A stretch of 29,396 bases of DNA from Mikrocytos mackini (Eukaryota > Endomyxa > Ascetosporea > Mikrocytida > Mikrocytiidae): NCBI GenBank assembly GCA_030180075.1, contig JASNJN010000821.1:1-29396 (forward strand). The letters run 5' to 3'. The translations under genes were made by a program, and so were the position numbers. Below, one piece after another: positions 18,260 through 27,454 of this stretch (the stretch's first letter is position 1; each line of letters opens with the position of its first letter). The notes beneath the pieces are model-generated. The model searched no databases. It had not been told where the DNA came from and was given only the letters and a program-made list of their open reading frames with translations.

Positions 18260-21211
18260 TTAACTAAATACTTGTATCTTATCGTCTGTTGTTGGTAACC
18301 ACGCCACTTTGGCTTCTGTGCTACCTGTCTTTCCAACTGTCTTGAGGTATAAGTCTTTTAATGTAACCTCATCTTTGTGGTTGAATTGAAAAATGCCACA
18401 AAATTTTGAAAAATGCCACAAAATTTGGAAAATGCCACAAAAATTGAAAAATGCCACAAATTTTCGGTTTTGATTGCCCCGGAAAATAGCCATGCTCAGA
18501 AAAAATTTTATTTAAAAAACAACAAATTATTTTTCGGGCAAAATTTTTATGGAAAAACTCTTCCAAAAATTTTTTCCCCCAAAAAATTAATATTTTTTTC
18601 CATTCTCAAAAAAAAAATTTCGAACATGAAAAAAATTTTTTGACCAAAAACACGTTTTTATCACTTTTTAAACATTTTTGAAAAAAAAATTTTTTGAATT
18701 TTCAAGGGGTGCATCAGGGAAATTTTCAAAAAAGTTGAAGTTCAAAAACACAAAAATTTTTGAGAATTTTTTTTGGAAATTTTTTTAACACGTGTATTTT
18801 CAAGAGATCTACAAAAACAAACTTTTAAAAAATTTTGAAAATATTACGATCGATTTAATATTAAAAATTAAATAATGGTGTATTATACACCTATTCCTGA
18901 GGTATCAATACAACGAATATTTTACGGAATTTTTTTTTCAAAAATGCTTTTTCTTTGAGATCATGCTTTTACAAGGTTCTAAAAAAATTTTTGAAAAAAA
19001 TTTCGGGTTCCTTTAGTAAAATTTTTGAGGTGACTTTTTGACCAAAAAAATAAAATTTCAAAAAAAATTCAAAAAAATTTTTTTTTCAAAAATGTTTAAA
19101 AAATGATAAAAACTTGTTTTTGGGCAACAAAAAAGTTTTGTTGGTTTCAAGAAATTTTTTTTGAGAATGGAAAATAATACTAATTTTCTGAGATAAAAAA
19201 TGTTAGATAATATTTTTCCATAAATTTATTGCCTGAAAAACAAATTTGCTGTTTCAAAAAATTTTTTTTCCGAGCATGGTTATTTTCTGGGACAATCAAA
19301 ACGCCAAATTTGTGCTATTTTTCAATTTTGTGGCATTTTCCCATTTTTGTGGCGTTTTTCAATTTTTGTGGCATTTTTCAATTTTGTGGCATTTTTCAAA
19401 TTTTTGTGGCATTTTTCAAATTTTTGTGGCATTTTTCAATTGAGCCCATCTTTGTCCATTGGGTTGGCTTTGGGCGTCATCGCCTGCCTAGGGAGCTCCT
19501 GTCTAGGGGGTTCTGGTCTCCAGTATTCTTCTTTCTTTTGTGGATTGGGGTCTGTCAGGTCAGCTTCAATCTCTATGAGCTCGACAGCATCAGGTTCGTT
19601 CATCGACTCCAGGATGGGGACCCACCTTCTCCTATGTAAAGAAGGTTTAATAACCTTCAATAGGGAGTCTACTTTGCGGTGGTACTTTATCTGTGCCACC
19701 CATTCCCGGACCAAGTAAATGGGAACTCTGATGTGTTTCGCTGTCAAGTATCCTGTCCTTGCTAGCCTGCATTTCCTATGCCAGGTAGTCATGTACCACA
19801 GTATGCCGATCCGGTCAGCTGGTGTTAATGGTTTCTTCTCAAATGGTAGAAGTGCTACTACCAGTCTGACTATGAAGGGCGGGATTCCGTCTATTACCAG
19901 TTCATCGATGCATTCATGAATACCAAATGGGTACTCTGCTATCCGGTACTCCAACATCTCTAAGGTTCTCTCAATCGCAGATATGCTGTTAACTATTTCA
20001 TTCTTCTCTTTCATTCTATCTTGCACAAACTTGGATACTTCTGTGCGCCTGAGTCGTAGGGAATCTGTCCAGACCGCCTCATTGGCCTTGAAGAATTCCC
20101 TGACTCGTAGCTCACTCATCCTTGCTTGCCTGATTCTTTCTTCATTCATCTTATAGTTGGCAGTTTTCTGGTCTAAACTCTCTTTGTATTCGTAGAGTCT
20201 TTTTGTTTGTTCGCTCAGTTCTTTTTTGACTGGAACTTCTTCTTTAGCCTTGATATCTTGGCTCTCTGCACTCTTGTTTTCCTCATCATTCTTGCTGGCC
20301 CTCTCTGTTTCGATGCTGGGTCCAGGTGCTACTGCAGAGAGCTTGGCTTTCTTGGTTCCTTGTTGAGGTTCTGGATCAGCCTGTTGGACCTCTGTTACTG
20401 GGGCCTCTTCGACTTCCTCCACCTCCTTCCTTTCTTTCACTGTAGTCTTCTTCTTTGCTGGTGCTTTCTTAGCTCTCGCAGCTTTCTTTGACTTCTTTTC
20501 CTCCAGTTCCTTGGCCACTCTTTGGGCCTCCGCCTCTTCCAGTAGGCGCTCCTCTTCTTGTTCTCTTCTTGTCTTATTCTTTGTGACAGTTGTTGTGGTC
20601 TTAGTGTTCTTGGTTTTTCGTGCTGGCATTTCTACAATTTTTTTAAAAATTTTATTTTTTAAAAAATCTTTTTTATCTTTTTGGTCACTTTTGGGTTCTG
20701 TCGCCCCCGGGCGTGACCTTTCCAGCGTGGGGTCCCCTTTCAATGTTTCCGGGTTCCCCACTGATACTTTGTCCTCCGGAGTTCGTATCCATTCCGTAAT
20801 TTTTTTCTGTTTCTTATTTCTGGCTGGTGCTGGCCCTCCTCTCGCGGAGCCTAATATTCGTTCTTCCTTTCCTTCTTCCTTTCCAGTTGGGGTGGCAGCC
20901 CCAACCAGCATACTCTCCTGCTCCTTACTTTCCTTGTGGTCTCGGTAACCTCGAGAGCTAATTCCGTGTCCATGTTCGTTGCGAGAAGGTTCCTTCTCCA
21001 CGTTTCTAGTGCTTTCCATGTCACGATTGGGCGTATTCCCCCGGCGTTCCTCTTCAGATGCTATCGCCTGCAGGGGCCCACAGACTGCTAAAGAGTCAAT
21101 GTCGGTGCCTTGTTCTGGCTTCTCACGCGGCGTCTCGCAGTTACCCTGAATGCCTGGGCTCTCTGCACTACCGCTTTCGATATGTAGAAATTTTTTTAAA
21201 AAATTTAACAT
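18260..21211 (-). pseudogene. Element 3 ORF1 (630 residues), split by a 1056-bp insertion
   Basis: Part one is 21211-19442 (590 residues, ATG start); part two is 18382-18260 (40 residues, TAA at 18262-18260). Removing the insertion at 18385-19440 with one target duplication rejoins the two in one frame (GLN followed by HKDEV). The protein has a Glu/Lys/Pro-rich N-terminal half and a strongly charged, probable coiled-coil stretch (EEERLLEEAEAQRVAKELEE). This is followed by a Lys/Ala-rich tract (KKAARAKKAPAKKK) like nucleic-acid-binding tails. A more globular C-terminal third has GIPPFIVRLVVALL and spaced Trp residues, and weakly resembles ORF1 of element 1. No CCHC, RRM or protease motif is visible. 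Presumed RNA-binding partner of ORF2; function not shown. In the window copy the protein would stop within the insertion. Confidence 0.7.
18385..19440. mobile_element. MITE D: foldback element with subterminal AATGCCACAAA iterons
   Basis: It starts ATTGAAAAATGCCACAAAA and ends in the complement. The left end has four and the right end seven copies of a 17-21-bp unit with core AATGCCACAAA (some degenerate). Inside the iterons the arms still pair (GGTTTTGATTGCCCCGGAAA against the complement of CGTTTTGATTGTCCCAGAAA), with traces to about 350 bases in, so nearly all of the element folds back. The flanking duplication is TGA (or TTGA) at 18382-18384 and 19441-19443. No transposase is present. It splits ORF1 of element 3. 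The superfamily is undecided: a 3-4-bp TSD leaves several options. Confidence 0.8.
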
Positions 21212-21329
21212 TTTTTAAAATTAAAATATACTATAATATAAACTTCAGTAGAGCATTTTTATTCGGAATGGAATGGTTATATAGCAAAAAGAAACAATTA
21301 AAATGTAGAGAAAATGAGTCATTTGTATT

Positions 21330-21462
21330 TAGAGTTTCCATTTTCTCAAACCTCTTTCTAATTTATCAATAATCGAGAAATTCATTTTATATCCTAATTT
21401 CCAGAAAATGAGAAATTTTCTCGAAAATTTTTGCGTCAACACTCCCATTCCCGTGAATTAAA
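21330..21462. mobile_element. MITE G2: relative of MITE G, opposite orientation
   Basis: The reverse complement (TTTTTAATTCACGGGAATGG, then TGTTGACGCAAAA, ending GAAAATGGAAACTCTA) follows the MITE at 21719-21872 (TTTTTAATTCCCGGGAATG, then GTTTTCAACGCAAAA, ending AAAATGAAAACTCTA). No matching 8-bp flanks were found, so it is older or altered. It lies just upstream of the recognisable piggyBac sequence and probably inside it. Confidence 0.6.
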
Positions 21463-21718
21463 AATTATACTTGGAGAAACATTAGTAGTGGATGAAAGCA
21501 TAGTAACTGGGAAGGAAATGCTTAGTTTCAAGCAATATCGCTGGAAAAGCTAATAAATATGGGATTCAAGTGTTTACACTTACAGATGAGTTTGGATATG
21601 TTCTTTAATACATATCCATCCCGGAAAGATACATTAGACCATGTAAAGAGACGGAGCTTTTGCAAATAATTATAACATTCATGGGAAACCATTTTAACCA
21701 CCAACACACTGTTGTGAC

Positions 21719-21872
21719 TAGTGTTTTTAATTCCCGGGAATGTATTTCTAGAATCATGGGAATTGGAGTTTTCAACGCAAAATGCCTCGAAAATTTTCGA
21801 GAATTTCGCGAATTTCCTCATTTCGCGAGAATTTGAACACAAAATGCGTTTCTCGATAAAATGAAAACTCTA
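21719..21872. mobile_element. MITE G (hAT-type) inside the piggyBac pseudogene
   Basis: It starts TAGTGTTTTTAATTCCCGG and ends AAATGAAAACTCTA. It is flanked by GTTGTGAC (21711-21718) and GTTGTCAC (21873-21880), an 8-bp duplication with one mismatch. It splits the piggyBac VVTDNYYT block. It is 154 bp and non-coding, with nested TCGAGAAATTTCGCGA-like palindromes inside. Confidence 0.75.
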
Positions 21873-22052
21873 GTTGTCACAGATAATTATTATACAGATC
21901 TTTCGCTTGGAAACCTCCGTATTGCTCATTACGCCAATCTAGTGGTTATATTGCGAAAATTAGAAAGTTTATGTCAAAGGATTTTAAAACGGCTAATGTT
22001 AGAAAGGAGAATGTTCATGATAGGGAACGACATAGGAATGGGAAGTTTAAAG

Positions 22053-22428
22053 TAGAGGTGAGAATTTAGCCATTTTTTGAGAACCGCCCGAACCGCGCCG
22101 CCAAACGGGCGGGCGGTTTCATATTTCTTAACCGTTTTATTTTCAGTGAAAATCTGAAAAATTTTGAATTTTTTAAAAAATATTTATAAAGGAAAATCAT
22201 GTAAAATATACAATTAAAAACTACTATTGCCTTAAAATTTGCCCAAGCTTGTTGAGAATATAGTTTAAATACTTAGAAAATAGAAAATTATATTTGTTTT
22301 GGAAATTTCTTTTTAAAAAGATAAGTCACCTGTTAATGAGAATTTTTTCGAAAAATGACCCCTTCACCGCCCGAAACCGAACCACGCGGTTCGGTTTCGG
22401 TCGGGCGGGCTGATAATTCTCATCTCTA
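22053..22428. mobile_element. MITE H (hAT-type) with GC-rich subterminal palindromes
   Basis: It starts TAGAGGTGAGAATT and ends AATTCTCATCTCTA, flanked by GTTTAAAG at 22045-22052 and 22429-22436. Both ends carry GC-rich inverted blocks built of CCGCCCG, GAACCG and CGGGCGG (22085-22120 and 22366-22412), in sharp contrast to the AT-rich core. It is 376 bp with no coding. It sits in the piggyBac pseudogene just before the W-DK-V-LLST block. Confidence 0.9.
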
Positions 22429-22542
22429 GTTTAAAGTAGCATGATAAGTGTGATGTTCTTTTATTAAGCACAGACATTGGTCCTTAGACCAATGAGCTAA
22501 GACATAGTCCCCATTTAGGAAAGAAAATTCATTAACATCATA

Positions 22543-22792
22543 TGAGGCACTTAGAATCAAAAGAGCGCAAAGTGACATTTTCAAAATGGAAAATTTTAGG
22601 CCTCATTAATGAAATATATTGACCCTAATACTTTTGTTTGAAGTTGGAGGCAATTGATTTTTGTTAGTCATAAATATAATTAATAAAATAAATTACCTAT
22701 CTAATATTTAAAGACGGAGTATTTTGCACTTATCAATCTATATTTTCACTTTTTAGAAATCACCCTGCGCTCTTTTGATTCTAAGTGCCTCA
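22543..22792. mobile_element. MITE I (Tc1/mariner-type, TA target)
   Basis: The inverted ends TGAGGCACTTAGAATCAAAA and TTTTGATTCTAAGTGCCTCA extend to about 33 bp (through GAGCGCA). They are flanked by TA at 22541-22542 and 22793-22794. It is 250 bp and non-coding. It lies between the LLST and YN..GID blocks of the piggyBac pseudogene. Because CATATG surrounds the joint, other duplication lengths cannot be excluded. Confidence 0.8.
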
Positions 22793-23277
22793 TATGGTGT
22801 ATGAGTATAACAGAAGGAAATTTGGAATTGACTTGGCTGACCAGTTTGTTTCATACTACATCTCAACACCACACGGGGGAAAATGAGATAGAAAATTATG
22901 CATATATATGCTGCTGGGGTCGTGGTAAAGAATTGTTATTTAACTAAAAAACGAAATAACAAAAATACCACAACAGGAATATTAGTCGAAACTCTAATAG
23001 GAGGGGCAATGGAAATATATAATTATTTGGAGAATTGGGAATTAAAAAGAGTTCACAAATTACTTAAGGCACGTGGTAGAGGGCAATTTAAAATTTTTTA
23101 TCAGCAATTAAATATTTAGAATAATAAATTAAATGAATTGGAGGCACAGAGAAAGATTACAACAAAATGTAATGTGTCTAGCCCAAACGAATTTATATTC
23201 GTTGATTGTTTTTTGACAACCATCATTCGCATCGAAAATCAAATACGATTAAGAACATAGAATTTAGTAGTGATGAA

Positions 23278-23600
23278 TAGGGCTCCCAGAAATTGGTTTT
23301 ATATTTTATAGCAAATTGCTCTAAAAACATGCATTCTTTGCCCCAAATTGCCTCTAAAACGATGGAAGTCCATCCATTTTATTATAAAATTGTGAAAATT
23401 CCTTCCAAAAATAACCTGAAATGACAAAATAATCCCGATTATGTATTAATAACGATATTAAATAACTATTAATGATAAATATGACGATTTTAATTTGTAA
23501 TTTTCCTCAAAAAATATTTGGTAAAATTTTATCAGATTCTAAACTCAAATAATTCCATTTATTACGCCAAACTGCTGTTATTTTCGTTAGATTTATTTAC
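23278..23600 (+). mobile_element. MITE J2: truncated copy of the MITE at 26599
   Basis: The sequence starts TAGGGCTCCCAGAAATTG and parallels 26599-26900 through GCCTCTAAAACGATG, AATGACAAAATAAT, AACGATATTAAATAACTATT and AATAATTCCATTTATTA, with scattered substitutions. The match fades at about 23600 and no right terminus is found, so the right third is lost or replaced. Confidence 0.75.
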
Positions 23601-24820
23601 ACAACTAATTTTTTGTAAAAACTTGTTCAAATCTGCTGTTTATCATACCCATGGATTTGCAATGCTTAGTTACGTTTAGAAACCCTGGCAAAATTTTGTA
23701 TTTATGTCCTCTGTGAGAAGTTTCATTTCAGTGAAACTAGTTAACCGAATTTAATTTTTATTTCAAAATTTTGCGATTACCAGGGATTATTAATAAGATA
23801 TTATCATACAATGGTCATATCTTTGTATTATGATAAAATGTTTGTGAAATTACTTTATTTTGTAGTTGTTTGTGAAATATTTTGTTTAAACCCTCATATT
23901 TAAAATTTTGAAACTTTATGGACGATTCTCGGTGCAATTAGAACCGAATAACTGTTACAAGACGATAGCTATTTTAAGTGATCTGAAATACGTTAGATTA
24001 AAATGAACTGAACATAATCGATATTATACGTGATATCAACCCCACAATCTTCATACATCTACTCGGAGCAAGGAATTTTGACCAATCAAACCATGGTATA
24101 TCTAAATGACCAAGAAACGATATGTGCCTTATTTCAAGAAGTGACGATGAAGATCAGTAGTTTCCAAATATTACTTTTAACGGAAGCCTTCTTTACATTA
24201 GACAACATGACTACGTAACTCAGTATCTTTGCAAGCTCAACTCGAAGTGTAGTATAAACCCTAACTCCTGAATAACAACAACATCATATCGTGGAACTTG
24301 AAAGAGATACAAAACGAAATTAAGGAACGTGAAACACTTGTAGCTTGAAATGCGGATGTATTGGGATATGCATTAGGATATCAACTATGCACGAATGAAA
24401 AACAGCAACCAATAATAAACAGCCGGAATTTCCACATATCAATGTCAAATCAAGATACCAATAATACACATGTCTTAGATGAATTTATTTGACGAAATAG
24501 CAACTGATAAATTAGTTAACGAACAGGTGAAAATGAACTAACTAATTATAACTGAAATTGGCTAACTAATTTTTTATTTTTTACATCCAACTTTTTAAAA
24601 TTCGTGATTCTATTTTTAAATTATATTTACAAATGAAAGTTGAATGTTCGGACGCGAATTGAAAATTTGATTTTGTAATATCATTAAATGTTAGGACACA
24701 TTAAAGTTTCGGTCGGTGTAAGGTAATAAATAAATGCCAATCTAGTAGATCTACAATTTTGGGTTCCGAGGACTCATGTAGAAAACAATAATGATCGGAA
24801 CTCTGTTTTTTGTTTAACAG
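23600..24820. other. AT-rich interval, no gene recognised
   Basis: There is no element terminus or protein family I can support. A 62-codon frame at 24030-24218 (+) and sense-rich pieces to about 24480 (for example NADVLGYALGYQ near 24354) may be relics of a coding region, but I do not recognise them. Confidence 0.35.
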
Positions 24821-24822
24821 GG

Positions 24823-24866
24823 CGCCTTCCCTCCTCGGTCCCGTGGGGAAGGCGAAATTTTTTTTT
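24823..24866 (+). other. GC-rich hairpin followed by a run of nine T
   Basis: CGCCTTCCC (24823-24831) pairs perfectly with GGGAAGGCG (24846-24854) across a 14-base loop, and is followed by AAA and nine T (24858-24866). It stands out in AT-rich surroundings and looks like the 3' end of a Pol III transcript or a fragment of a structured RNA. Upstream there is only a weak B-box-like GGGTTCCGAGG near 24762. No RNA family is recognised. Confidence 0.3.
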
Positions 24867-25154
24867 CTGAATAACTAATTATAACTAGGGGGACCATAAA
24901 GCTTAAAATTATTTTTACTTATATTTGGATATAGAGCCCAATGACGTTATTTTAAGTATTCAAATGTGTTTGAGAGCGTTCCTGAACGAGATATAAAAGC
25001 TTAAAAAGACGTTATTGCTTATTTTGTATACAAAATGAGTTTTGGTCAAAAATTCAGTGACTAATAAACAGGAATTTCAATGATTTTATCATTTTAACAT
25101 ATGTAACTTTCTGCAAAGACAACAAAGTATACATTCTACTGATATAGTACACCA

Positions 25155-25537
25155 CTAGACATTTAAAATTTTATCGATTATTNAAAAAATCGATAAATCG
25201 ATAAATTTTTTCGATATGATAAACATGATTTTTCGATAAATTCTGCTTTTTACGTGGGAGGCATTTAAAAGCTAAATTTATATAAATTTCGATATTTCGA
25301 TGCAAAATATTAAAAATTTAGTTCATAACACTAAACTTTTATCACAATACCCCAGTTTATTGTAGATTCGCTGAATTATGCTCTTGATAATCAATTACAA
25401 AAAAATTTATTTCGAAATAATAGTAAAACTCGCGTATTGATTTTCGATATATCGATTATCGAAAATATCGAATTATCGAAAAATCCACTATTATTTCGAT
25501 AATAGATAATGACGAGATCGATAATTTAAATGTCTAG
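25155..25537. mobile_element. MITE M: inverted-repeat element rich in ATCGAT
   Basis: The left end CTAGACATTTAAAATTTTATCG is mirrored by the right end CGATAATTTAAATGTCTAG. Both subterminal regions hold clusters of TATCGATAAATCGATA-like repeats (25173-25212 and 25441-25525). Flanks (ACACCA / TCACAT) do not give a clear duplication, so the class is open. It contains one N at 25183. There is no coding. Confidence 0.65.
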
Positions 25538-25597
25538 TCACATTAAAAGATTTGCGATGTTGAAAACAAATATTATAAATTTAATTCATGATCTTAA

Positions 25598-26390
25598 AGA
25601 CTTTTTAAACAAAATAATATAAACGACGATTGGAAAATTAACAACATCTACTATAAAAAGAAAAACAATAATTTTGATAAGGAGGACAATATTTTTGAAG
25701 GTTATAAATTTATTCTAACAGAATACGCGCTTGAATATTTACGCGCTATATACACCGAATCCAAAAAAATTCGAAAATGTGAATTAAACGAAGATAAAAC
25801 ATGTATGTCCCTTAACACACAATTCAGAATTGGGCTTCCTTGTATACACCAACTTACAAATTCCCTTCCACCAACAAAAATAACTGAATTTATAAACCCG
25901 AGGTGGAATAAGGACATGATGTATAAGTGTTATGATTTGCAAGATTTCAGAAATTACGAAGAAAAAGTTGATTTATTTAACAAAGGAAACATAGAAGTAG
26001 AAAAAGATAATGACATTATAATGTCGGAAAAAGAAGAAATTCAAGATCTTGATCTTCAATTTGAAAATAATAAATATATTTCCAGCGAAACTGATTTTAA
26101 GATTTTGAAAATAAAGAGGAATTCGACGATTTTGAAAATTACAATAATGAATCGGTGGGTTGTTTCGAAATAGAACAGGATGATTATAAATCATATAGTA
26201 GGAACATTTCTACCGATTTTCCAGATACAGAATGGGGACATTTAGTGAACTAGGGAAAAATTAGCATCAATTTGTTTTGATAAAGATAAACCTGGAAGAG
26301 AAACGGCCGAAAAATCACTTCGCTTATTACTTGATATTTTTGAAAAATAAAATATAAGTGATGTTTATGATTGGTTTGGCAATAAATAAT
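25598..26390 (+). pseudogene. Mutator-like (SWIM-type) transposase, C-terminal fragment
   Basis: The frame is open from 25598 to 26173. It reads ILTEYALEYLRAIYTESKKI, a short charged stretch with Cys, then FRIGLPCIHQLTNSLPPTKI and FINPRWNKDM. The arrangement (helix with Ala, Cys, then GLPC-x-H, then I-xx-RW) is that of the region after the DDE core in Mutator-like/FAR1-type transposases, where a SWIM zinc finger CxCx(n)CxH sits. Here the first cysteines are degenerate. The tail is acidic and continues after a -1 slip near 26100 (DFENKEEFDDFENYNNE), and in another frame KLASICFDKDKPGRETAEK to about 26390. No DDE core is seen upstream. Family assignment is by motif only. Confidence 0.5.
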
Positions 26391-26598
26391 TATACATCTT
26401 GTTCATAAACTTGGATTTTTTTATAATTTAAATTTGGAAGTTTCTTATTAAATTATAAACATATATTTAAATTGTAAGATGAGGGAATATTTTGAGAATT
26501 ATGCTTCATATTATTAGTACCAAAATGTTCTTTATATTTGTTTTATATTAGTATATTTTTAATTTTATATAAACATTTTTCTTAATGCACCTCATAAT

Positions 26599-27069
26599 TA
26601 GGGCTCCCAGAAATTGCTTTTATATTTATATAGGAAATTGCCATGAAAACATGCATTCATTGCGCCAAATTGCCTCTAAAACGATGAAAATCCACCAATT
26701 TTACAAGTAAATTGAAAAAATTCCATCCCAAAATGACCTAAAATGACAAAATAATTCTGATTATGTGCTAATAACGATATTAAATAACTATTAATGATAA
26801 AATTGACAAGTATAATTTTTTATTTTTGGCCAAAAATTTTTAGTAAAATTTTATTAGATTCTCGACTCGAATAATTCCATTTATTATCCCAAATTGCCGA
26901 TATTTTAGTCAATTTACCTAAAAATTGCCCAGAATTGCTCTATTGCCTTTTATTGCTTTTATAAATCGCTACCAGAGGCTCTTTGGGACCTGAAAATCAT
27001 TCTAAAGCGTTAAAATAACATAATAATAATCATATGCAATTTTGAAAAAATTGCTTTTTGGGAGCCCTA
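26599..27069. mobile_element. MITE J (hAT-type)
   Basis: It starts TAGGGCTCCCAGAAATTGC and ends GCTTTTTGGGAGCCCTA, with the exact 8-bp flank CTCATAAT at 26591-26598 and 27070-27077. ATTGC/GCAAT motifs (AATTGCC, TTGCTTTT) recur near both ends as subterminal repeats. It is 471 bp and non-coding. A second, truncated copy is at 23278. Confidence 0.92.
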
Positions 27070-27454
27070 CTCATAATACTTATGTCGTCTATATTGGAAA
27101 ATATTCCTAAATTCGTGTTTCAATTTTCCTTTGTTATATTAATTTCATAAGCAATATAAAGTCACCTTGTTATATGTTCTAGAAATAATATGTGATTGAA
27201 TAAACTATCTTTCCCAATATTAATTCATACTTCACATCCAATATTTTATCATTCACCCTTTCAATCTTCTTGTAAAATTATTTTGAGTTTCATTTTTGAT
27301 ATATATCTTTGCAAGCTTTAAAACAAAACACACCTTCTAATCAATTTACTGATGTTGCTTATTGTTAAAACAGTTGTTAAACGTTGGTATTTATGATAGT
27401 CAGTCTTTCTCTACCAAATTAATGGCCTGAATCGTATAAGTTAAGTGTAATCTG

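Larger units (their letters stand above)
14100..21230 (-). mobile_element. Element 3: near-complete two-ORF non-LTR retrotransposon with restriction-like endonuclease
   Basis: On the minus strand the order is a short 5' leader (from about 21230), ORF1 (21211-18260, split by a 1056-bp insertion), ORF2 (about 17975-14337), and a 3' UTR with G-rich repeats ending near 14100 in an A-rich segment (CAAATAAAAAAAATCTG). Without the insertion it is about 6.1 kb. Exact ends are uncertain because no target duplication is obvious. It is flanked on the 5' side by a piggyBac relic and on the 3' side by a hAT MITE. Five ambiguous bases (N) at 14700-14859 suggest variation between copies collapsed in assembly. 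Confidence 0.85.
21463..23100 (+). pseudogene. piggyBac transposase pseudogene, cut by three MITEs
   Basis: Conserved piggyBac DDE-domain blocks appear in order in shifting frames. LGETLVVDESIVTGKEMLSFKQY (21470-21540) holds the first catalytic Asp region. GKANKYGIQVFTLTDEFGYV follows. VVTDNYYTDLSL (21875-21915) is the DNYYT block with the second Asp. LRKLESLCQRILK comes next, then HDKCDVLLLST (22440-22475). YNRRKFGIDLADQFVSYY (22805-22855) is the YN..GVD..DQ block with the later Asp. It ends with a C-terminal trace NNKNTTTGILVETLI near 22990. Family role: cut-and-paste transposition at TTAA. Frameshifts, stops and MITEs at 21719, 22053 and 22543 make it a relic. The N-terminus and the C-terminal cysteine domain are not visible. 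Confidence 0.82.

Noticed and set aside
18385-19440. CRISPR-like array from the regular AATGCCACAAA repeats
   Set aside because: Units are 17-21 bp with no real spacers, lie in inverted arrays at both ends of a transposon, and the genome is eukaryotic.
19229-19718. Plus-strand frames repeating FVAFFNFCGIFQ-like units
   Set aside because: This is a translation of the GTGGCATTTTTCAA iterons of the foldback element and antisense of ORF1, not a protein repeat domain.
24886-24910. Another hAT end (TAGGGGGACCATAAAG after ATTATAAC)
   Set aside because: No inverted partner or 8-bp duplication found downstream or upstream.
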